Below, piece after piece: positions 58,822 to 64,000 of a stretch of DNA of 64,000 bases. The notes under the pieces were generated by a model. That model was given only the letters and a program-made list of their open reading frames with translations. It made no database searches and was not told the origin of the DNA. The stretch is from Microbacterium allomyrinae (GTDB lineage: Bacteria; Actinomycetota; Actinomycetes; Actinomycetales; Microbacteriaceae). The stretch is taken from the NCBI RefSeq assembly GCF_020682705.1, contig NZ_JAGTTN010000003.1:372001-436000 (forward strand). Direction: 5' to 3'. The position numbers and the translations under genes were made by a program. The first letter of the stretch is position 1. The number at the start of each line of letters is the position of its first letter.

Positions 58822-60021
58822 ATGAAGTTCTGGCTGGGCGGGTACACCGCCGATAGCGACGGGCACGCGAGCGGCATCGGGATGCTCCTGGCCGGCGGTG
58901 CGGACGACGCCTCGGCGGGTGGCGGGCTGGGCTTCGCGGGAGAGGTCGCCGCGACCGACTCGCCGTCGTGGCTGACCGCGCATCCGTCGCTCGATGTCGT
59001 CTATGCCGCCCTCGAGAATCGCGGCGAGGTGCAGGCGTTCCGCCGCACCGGCGAGTCGTCCTTCACTCCGCTCGGCGCCGCGGTTCCCGCGGGTGCGGCG
59101 ACCTGCCACATCGCGGTCGCCCCCGATGGCGCGTCGTTGATCGCGAGCTGCTGGGGCGACGGGCGCGTCGTGCGGATGACGCTGGATGCCGCCGGCCGTC
59201 CCTCGGCGCCCGTCATCGCCGCAGCGGCCACCGATCCGTACGGACCGGATCCCGCGGAATCGGGCCCCGTGCTCTTCGGCCGAGAGTCCGGACAGGTGGA
59301 TCTTGCGGCGGCGGCGCGGGCGCTTCGCGACGCGGCGGGCGCGGAGTACGCGCACCTCGTGCCCGATCACGACGCCGCCGAGGCCGCCAGTCCGACGGGT
59401 GACGCGGGAGACGCGGCATCCGCTCGTCCTTCCCGTGCTCATCAGGCCGTCTTCCTCCCCGGCGGGCTTGTCGCGACGACCGACATGGGACTCGATGTCG
59501 TCCGTCTGTGGCGCGCGGGAGCGGACGGGCTGCGGCTCCTGCAGCAGGTGGTTCTCCCGAAGGGGAGCGGGCCGCGTCACATGGTCTGGCACCCGAGCGG
59601 GCACCTGTACGTCGTCGCCGAGCTGTCGTGCGAGGTCTTCGTGCTCGCGGCGGCCGTGGACGGCTCGTGGCATGTCGTGGGCGGAAGCCCCCTCGGTGTG
59701 GGCACAATGCCCGGAGACACCGCCGCCGAGCTCGCCATGTCGCGCGACGGCGAATTCCTCTATGCGGCCGCGCGCGGCAGCAACACGCTTGCGACGCTGC
59801 GCGTGCGCGGAGCAGGCGAGGTCGTCCAGCCCGTCGCGCTCGTCGACGCGGGAGTGCACTGGCCGCGGCACCACGTCGTGGTGCGCGACATCCTCCTCGT
59901 CGCCGGCCAGCTGTCGGACGAGGTCGCCTCGCTCACGCTCGACGTGCGCACGGGCGTTCCCGGCAAGGTGCGCCACCGTACCGCGGCGCCCTCACCCACC
60001 TGCCTGCTTCCCGTGCGCTGA
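58822..60021 (+). CDS. Lactonase-family beta-propeller protein
   Basis: The 399-residue protein matches the 7-bladed propeller family that includes 6-phosphogluconolactonase of the E. coli Pgl type: FWLGGYTADSDGHASGIGM at the start, repeated blades (SWLTAHPSLDVVYA, CHIAVAPDGASLIAS), and GPRHMVWHPSGHLYVV. No signal peptide is seen. It may act in the pentose phosphate pathway, but other lactones are possible. A 92-bp gap with a degenerate palindrome separates it from purA. Confidence 0.87.
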   Translation: MKFWLGGYTADSDGHASGIGMLLAGGADDASAGGGLGFAGEVAATDSPSWLTAHPSLDVVYAALENRGEVQAFRRTGESSFTPLGAAVPAGAATCHIAVAPDGASLIASCWGDGRVVRMTLDAAGRPSAPVIAAAATDPYGPDPAESGPVLFGRESGQVDLAAAARALRDAAGAEYAHLVPDHDAAEAASPTGDAGDAASARPSRAHQAVFLPGGLVATTDMGLDVVRLWRAGADGLRLLQQVVLPKGSGPRHMVWHPSGHLYVVAELSCEVFVLAAAVDGSWHVVGGSPLGVGTMPGDTAAELAMSRDGEFLYAAARGSNTLATLRVRGAGEVVQPVALVDAGVHWPRHHVVVRDILLVAGQLSDEVASLTLDVRTGVPGKVRHRTAAPSPTCLLPVR

Positions 60022-60025
60022 CCCG

Positions 60026-60043
60026 GTCGCGCCCCCGCGCGAC
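60026..60043. terminator. Small hairpin between convergent genes
   Basis: GTCGCGC/GCGCGAC, a 7-bp stem with loop CCCC, fills much of the 27-bp gap between the lactonase and AI-2E permease gene ends. Confidence 0.45.
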
Positions 60044-60048
60044 GACGT

Positions 60049-61230
60049 TTACAGCTTGGCGTCCTGTTTCGGGATGAAGACCTGTTTGATGATGAGCAGG
60101 ATCGATGCGGTCACCGGCACGGCGATGAGCGCGCCGAGCAGGCCCAGCAGGGTGCCACCGATCAGGGCGCCGATCACGACGAGCGAACCGGGGATCGAGA
60201 TCGCCTTGCTCATCACGCGAGGGGTGATGACGTACGCCTCGATCTGGATGTAGATCAGGTACGCGATGCCGAAGATCAGCGCGGCTACCGGGCTCGTGAA
60301 CAGCGCGAGCACGGTGGCCGTGATCCAGTACAGGACGGGTCCGACGAGCGGGATGATCGTGATCGAGAAGGCGAGCACGCCCATCAGCAGCGGATACGGC
60401 AGCCCGAGGAACAGGTGCAGAAGGAAGGCCACGATGGAGTTGAAGAACGCCAGGACGACCATGCCCATGAGGTAGGCGCCGATCGAGTCCGTGATCTCGT
60501 CGGTCATCGCGTGCACCTTGATCCGGTTGCGAGCCGGGGCGAAGCGCACGAGCGACTCCTTGATCGACGGCAGCGATGCGACGAAGTAGAGCGTCAGCAC
60601 CACGATGATCAACAGGCCCGAGACGGCGGTCGCGATGCCGACGCCGACCTTGAGGAGCCCGCCGGAGATCGCGGCGATGTTCGCCGGGTTGGTGAGGAAC
60701 TTCTGGATCTCGTCCACGAGGGTCGTCAGACCCTCGCCGAAGTAGCCCTCGAGCCAGTGATAGAAGTCCGACTGCTCGAAATTGGTGATCGTCGAGGGGA
60801 TGCTCGTGATGAACTCGCCGATCTGCTCGATCAGCGTGGGCACCACCAGCCACAGCAGGCCGACCGCGACGACCGCGAAGATGAAGAAGACGATGACGAT
60901 GGCCCAGGTGCGCGAGACGTGGTGTCGCTCGAACCACTTCAGCAGGGGATCCAGGCCCAGGGCGGCGAACATCGCGAGTGCGATGTAGATGAGCACCGTG
61001 GCGATGTTCGAGAGCGCGATCCCGAGCAGAGCCGCCGCCAGGCCGCCCAGGGTCAGGAGGAACCCGACGGTGAACGGACTGTCCAGGCGCGCCCAGAAGG
61101 ACTTGGGCGAGCGCTCGGTGGCGTCGGGCGAAGTGGTCGTCGTGGTGGCGTCTGCCGGCACGACGGCGGCATCCGTTCCAGCGTGGGGATCCGCAGCGAG
61201 CGGCGCGGATGCAGGGGTGCCGTCGGTCAT
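60049..61230 (-). CDS. AI-2E family transporter (UPF0118-type permease)
   Basis: The 393-residue protein has eight membrane segments and the family pattern with LVRFAPARNRIKVHAM in the cytoplasmic loop and LPYPLLMGVLAFSITIIPLVGP near the C-terminus. The family name comes from one member; others export different compounds or act as Na+/H+ antiporters. An acidic, alanine-rich N-terminus (about 1-55) precedes the first segment. ATG 61230 has TAGAGT 7 nt upstream. Confidence 0.92.
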   Translation of the reverse strand: MTDGTPASAPLAADPHAGTDAAVVPADATTTTTSPDATERSPKSFWARLDSPFTVGFLLTLGGLAAALLGIALSNIATVLIYIALAMFAALGLDPLLKWFERHHVSRTWAIVIVFFIFAVVAVGLLWLVVPTLIEQIGEFITSIPSTITNFEQSDFYHWLEGYFGEGLTTLVDEIQKFLTNPANIAAISGGLLKVGVGIATAVSGLLIIVVLTLYFVASLPSIKESLVRFAPARNRIKVHAMTDEITDSIGAYLMGMVVLAFFNSIVAFLLHLFLGLPYPLLMGVLAFSITIIPLVGPVLYWITATVLALFTSPVAALIFGIAYLIYIQIEAYVITPRVMSKAISIPGSLVVIGALIGGTLLGLLGALIAVPVTASILLIIKQVFIPKQDAKL

Positions 61231-61237
61231 GGGTCAC

Positions 61238-61243
61238 ACTCTA
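61238..61243 (-). promoter_or_regulatory. Likely leaderless -10 element of the AI-2E permease gene
   Basis: TAGAGT on the minus strand ends 7 nt before ATG 61230. Confidence 0.5.
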
Positions 61244-61334
61244 GGGCCCCACCGGGCGGCCGCCCTCCCCCCCAGCGGGTGAAAGCCGTCGCGTGTCCCG
61301 CGCTCGGGTATCGTCGAGGGGCGAGGAGGACGCC

Positions 61335-61628
61335 ATGACCGAGGATCCCACGACGACGCTTGCCCGGCTGCGCAGCAGCATCGACAACATCGACGCCGCG
61401 CTGATGTACATGCTCGCCGAGCGGTTCAAGGCGACCAAGCAGGTCGGCCATCTGAAGGCCGAGCACGGCATGCCCGCGTCCGATCCATCCCGCGAGGAGC
61501 AGCAGGTCGCGCGCCTGCGCAGCCTCGCCGAACAGGCCGACCTCGATCCCGCGTTCGCCGAGAAGTGGTTCAACTTCGTCGTCGCCGAAGTGATCCGCCA
61601 CCACACCGAGGCCGCCGACCGCCGCTGA
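61335..61628 (+). CDS. Chorismate mutase, AroQ type
   Basis: The enzyme rearranges chorismate to prephenate for phenylalanine and tyrosine. The 97-residue helical protein has LRSSIDNIDAALMYMLAERF near 9-28 and the KATKQVGHLKAEHGMP segment with the active-site lysine. It is of the small dimeric AroQ class. ATG 61335 is chosen because GAGGAGG lies 5 nt upstream; the frame is open further. TATCGT at 61309-61314 may be its -10. Confidence 0.92.
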   Translation: MTEDPTTTLARLRSSIDNIDAALMYMLAERFKATKQVGHLKAEHGMPASDPSREEQQVARLRSLAEQADLDPAFAEKWFNFVVAEVIRHHTEAADRR

Positions 61629-61657
61629 CCTGCTCGCGATCCCCATCGCCGACACGA

Positions 61658-61700
61658 CGGATGCCCGGGCGTGCGCGATGGCGCAGGGCCCGGGCATCCG
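61658..61700. terminator. Bidirectional terminator-like hairpin
   Basis: A perfect 13-bp stem CGGATGCCCGGGC/GCCCGGGCATCCG (61658-61670 with 61688-61700) and 17-nt loop lie between the convergent chorismate mutase and ABC permease genes. It pairs the words GGATGCC and GGCATCC. Confidence 0.7.
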
Positions 61701-61721
61701 TTCTCGTGAGCGGCGCGCCGG

Positions 61722-62417
61722 TCAGGGGATCGCGCGGCGCAGGGTGAGGTACGAGACGCCGCCGAGCGCGACGGTCACCAACAGCCCCCAGGCGGCGAAT
61801 CCGACAGGGCCCTGTTCGACCAGCGCCGTGATCACGCCCACCCAGGCGTCGAGGCTCGTGATCCCCCAGATCGCGGCCAGCAGGATCACGCCGATCCCCA
61901 CCCACGTGACGGTCAGCAGCGTCGCGCCGAAACGCTTGTAGACGGTCGCCGACCAGAACCCCACCATGAAGATCAGCATCGCCATCACGAAGTAGAAGAA
62001 CGCGGCGCCGAGCGCGCCGGCGGACACGACCCAGTCGAGTGCGAAGAAGTAGCCGTTGATGCCCCAGCCGTTCGTCGCCTCCTCGACCAGGCCTCCGATG
62101 GCGAAGACCGCGGCGAGCAGCACGGCGCACATCGCCGCGGCGAGCATCGTGCCGAAGAAGAACTCCCGACGGGTGACGCTCATCGCCTGCGAGAACGGGA
62201 AGGTCAGCGTGAGGGAGGAGATCCCCACGAACAACAGCACCCACAGCGGCGCCTGCGAGCCGCCGCCGTAGAACGGACCGGGCAGTCCCGAGGAGTGGAG
62301 GATCGCGTAGATCGCGATCGACATGGCGAACGACGCGCCGAGCACGATCAGCGGCACCCAGACGAATGTCTGCTTGTTGATCAGCTGCATGCGCACGACG
62401 TTGACGGTGCGGTTCAT
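61722..62417 (-). CDS. ABC exporter permease subunit
   Basis: The 231-residue protein has six membrane segments and no ATPase domain, and its start overlaps the stop of the ABC ATPase gene by ATGA. It starts MNRTVNVVRMQLINKQTFVWVP, typical of small ABC-2-type permeases in YtrA-regulated operons. The substrate is unknown; cell-wall antibiotic resistance is a possibility from related operons. Confidence 0.87.
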   Translation of the reverse strand: MNRTVNVVRMQLINKQTFVWVPLIVLGASFAMSIAIYAILHSSGLPGPFYGGGSQAPLWVLLFVGISSLTLTFPFSQAMSVTRREFFFGTMLAAAMCAVLLAAVFAIGGLVEEATNGWGINGYFFALDWVVSAGALGAAFFYFVMAMLIFMVGFWSATVYKRFGATLLTVTWVGIGVILLAAIWGITSLDAWVGVITALVEQGPVGFAAWGLLVTVALGGVSYLTLRRAIP

Positions 62418-63346
62418 CGCATTGCTCCTTCATCGGCTGCGTCGGTTTCGCGGATCTCCGCCGCGTGCTGGGTGGTGCGCACGATGAGCTGCTGCAGCGA
62501 CACCGGCGCGACGTCGAGACCGGTGGCGGCGAGGCGCTCGCGGTCGGCGAGGCTGAGGGCGCCGAGAACGGTGACGGATGCCACGTTCCCGAGGCTTTCG
62601 CGGTGGATCACCTGGCGCCCGGCGACGAAGGCGTCGACGGCGGAGGCGTCGCCGACGATGTTCGCGGCACGGTCGCGGACGGCATCGGTCGCCTCGTCCA
62701 TCACGATGCGGCCGCGGTCGATCACGAGCACCCGCTCGATGAGGTTCGAGACCTCGTCGATCAGGTGGCTGGAGAGGATGACGGTGCGGGGGTGCTCGGT
62801 GTAGTCCTCGAGCAGCCGGTCGTAGAAGATCTGCCGGGCGACGGCGTCGAGGCCGAGGTACGGCTCGTCGAAGAACGTGATCTCGGCGCGGGCGGCGAGG
62901 CCGATGATGACGCCGACGGCCGAGAGCTGGCCCCGCGAGAGCTTCTTGATGCGGGTCTTCGTCGGCAGCTGGAAGTCCTCGATCAGCCGCTGAGCGAGAT
63001 CCTCGTCCCAGTTCGGGAAGAACAGCCGCGCCGTGGCGAACGCGTGCCGGGGGAGGGCGTCGTCGGGGTACTTCTGACTCTCTCGCACGAAGCACATCCG
63101 TGAGAGCACCCTGGCGTTCTCGTACCGGTCCATGCCGAACACGCGCACGTCGCCCTGGGTGGCGAAGTTCTGCGCCGTGAGGATCGACATGATGGTGGTC
63201 TTGCCGGCGCCGTTGCGTCCGAGCAGGCCGTAGATCGTGTCCTTCTCGATGGTGAAGCTCACGTCGTCGACCGCGAGGGTGTCGCGGTAGCGCTTGGTGA
63301 GGCTCTTCACCTCGATGACGGGGGTCGCGGTGGGCGAGTCGGTCAT
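62414..63346 (-). CDS. ABC transporter ATP-binding protein
   Basis: The 310-residue ATPase has Walker A GRNGAGKTT near 38-46, the signature region KKLSRGQLSAVGV near 134-146, Walker B ITFFDEPYLGLD, and the switch His in SSHLIDEV. It is coupled to the GntR gene upstream and the permease gene downstream, so the three form one exporter operon. Confidence 0.94.
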   Translation of the reverse strand: MTDSPTATPVIEVKSLTKRYRDTLAVDDVSFTIEKDTIYGLLGRNGAGKTTIMSILTAQNFATQGDVRVFGMDRYENARVLSRMCFVRESQKYPDDALPRHAFATARLFFPNWDEDLAQRLIEDFQLPTKTRIKKLSRGQLSAVGVIIGLAARAEITFFDEPYLGLDAVARQIFYDRLLEDYTEHPRTVILSSHLIDEVSNLIERVLVIDRGRIVMDEATDAVRDRAANIVGDASAVDAFVAGRQVIHRESLGNVASVTVLGALSLADRERLAATGLDVAPVSLQQLIVRTTQHAAEIRETDAADEGAMR

Positions 63347-63735
63347 CGTGCGTTCCCTTCCGTGGTGGTGGCGAGCTGCGCCGTGGCGCGGTCGCGGATG
63401 AGCAGGGCGAGATCGTCGGCGTCGAGTCCGAGCTTTCGCGCCTCGACTAGCAGGGGGTCGACGAAGCGGTCGGCGAACGCCGTGCGGCGCTCGCCGAGGA
63501 GCAGGTCGCGCGCACCGGGGGAGACGAACATCCCGATGCCGCGTCGTTTGTAGAGGACGCCCTTGTCGGCGAGCATCGCGACTCCCTTCGCAGCGGTGGC
63601 GGGGTTGATTCGGTAGAAGGCCGCGAGCTCGTTCGTCGACGGTGCCTGCGCCTCTTCGGCGAGGGATCCGTCGATGATCGAGTCCTCCACGCTCTCGGCG
63701 ATCTGGAGGAACAGCGCCCTGCCTTCTTCGATCAC
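63343..63735 (-). CDS. GntR-family regulator, YtrA type
   Basis: The 130-residue protein has a winged helix (about 10-75; LAAFYRINPATAAKGVAMLADKGVLYKRRG-type segment, here TNELAAFYRINPATAAKGV) and a short C-terminal dimerisation helix, as in the YtrA subfamily that represses ABC transporter operons responding to cell-wall antibiotics. It starts at a GTG with AGGAG 6 nt upstream and overlaps the ABC ATPase gene. A palindrome lies over its promoter. Confidence 0.91.
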   Translation of the reverse strand: MIEEGRALFLQIAESVEDSIIDGSLAEEAQAPSTNELAAFYRINPATAAKGVAMLADKGVLYKRRGIGMFVSPGARDLLLGERRTAFADRFVDPLLVEARKLGLDADDLALLIRDRATAQLATTTEGNAR

Positions 63736-63757
63736 ATCCGCTCCTCTTGGTTGGTTA

Positions 63758-63775
63758 GTTACTTGACTAAGTAAC
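63758..63775. promoter_or_regulatory. YtrA-type operator
   Basis: GTTACTT and AAGTAAC (63758-63764 and 63769-63775) form perfect 7-bp arms with a 4-bp centre. It covers the -10 of the gntR-ABC promoter, so binding by the GntR protein would repress the operon. Confidence 0.7.
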
Positions 63776-63797
63776 CATAGAACGCGACCCGTGTCAA
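63769..63797 (-). promoter_or_regulatory. Promoter of the gntR-ABC operon
   Basis: On the minus strand TTGACA (63797-63792), a perfect -35, is 17 bp from TTACTT (63774-63769). A leader of about 28 nt with AGGAG follows. Confidence 0.55.
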
Positions 63798-63927
63798 CGG
63801 GTTCCGCGGGTGGGTCCGGCCCCTCGCCGCGGAGATCGTGTTATCGCGGGCGCGGGTTAACGACCCGATCGCATCCTGTCGAATTTGCGACCCATGCGAG
63901 CGCATGAAACGTTGGGGGAGGTCCTTC

Positions 63928-64000
63928 GTGGACCAACCGACCAGTCCGCGGTCGCCGGTGACATCCGGGGGGATGTCAGACCGGCGAACGTATGGTCGGC
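63928..64000 (+). CDS. Start of an unidentified gene (cut by the window end)
   Basis: GTG 63928 is preceded by GGGGGAGG with 6-nt spacing, a strong ribosome binding site, and the frame stays open to the edge (24 codons, beginning MDQPTSPRSP). Too little is present to name it. The divergent gap 63736-63927 to the gntR operon must hold its promoter. Confidence 0.6.
   Translation, partial: MDQPTSPRSPVTSGGMSDRRTYGR

Overview
This window is the origin-proximal part of a high-GC actinobacterial chromosome, most likely a Microbacterium or close relative (Microbacteriaceae). The evidence is the base composition (close to 70% GC by eye), frequent GTG starts, the classical actinobacterial gene order from dnaA to a leucine tRNA, and the protein sequences themselves. 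No insertion sequence, prophage, integrase or CRISPR array was seen.

Layout. 1-312 is the dnaA upstream region, with a perfect DnaA box. 313-10457 holds dnaA, oriC, dnaN, recF, a DciA-type DUF721 gene, gyrB, gyrA and a DUF3566 membrane protein. 10519-16735 holds a VIT1-type transporter, tRNA-Ile and tRNA-Ala, a NUDIX hydrolase, a YbaK-type deacylase, a cyclophilin, a rhomboid protease, crgA, a class E sortase and a glutamine amidotransferase. 16744-25667 (minus strand) is the cell-wall and Ser/Thr signalling operon fhaA-fhaB-pstP-rodA-pbpA-pknA-pknB, ending beside tRNA-Leu. 26009-29522 is a TPP-riboswitch-controlled thiazole operon, thiO-thiS-thiG-thiF/moeB-rhodanese.

From about 29.5 kb the content is more accessory: a GNAT acetyltransferase, a GntR regulator, a cold-shock protein with a structured upstream region, a rhomboid-like/DUF2156 fusion, a coiled-coil membrane protein with a HAD phosphatase, the mismatch endonuclease NucS, and a divergent MFS/LacI pair. 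40682-47024 is a complete Mrp-type Na+/H+ antiporter operon (A/B fused, C, D, E, F, G). A repeat-rich, extremely GC-rich gap (48138-48809) separates a DUF559-like protein from a penicillin acylase. Then come a YhgE/Pip protein with a degenerate ABC-ATPase-like partner and a TetR regulator, a long-form argG, a Pr6Pr membrane protein, purA, a lactonase-family propeller, an AI-2E family permease, chorismate mutase, and a GntR-controlled ABC exporter. The first codons of one more gene lie at the right edge.

Most noteworthy signals: (1) a 59-bp palindromic element in four copies of identical length, three of them inside a tandemly duplicated low-complexity region; (2) an origin-like cluster (two DnaA boxes and two TGTTAACA palindromes) between convergent genes at 14.7 kb; (3) a consistent TANNNT hexamer exactly 6-7 nt before at least twelve start codons, pointing to widespread leaderless mRNAs; (4) an over-represented word GGATGCC/GGCATCC that pairs with itself in four terminator-like hairpins, as DNA-uptake words do in some bacteria; (5) a rhomboid-like domain with a Ser/His pair fused to an MprF-like DUF2156 domain; (6) an ABC-ATPase-like protein that has lost its nucleotide-binding motifs, encoded with a YhgE/Pip protein. 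Promoter, operator and repeat calls come from reading the sequence by eye, without any database or folding program.
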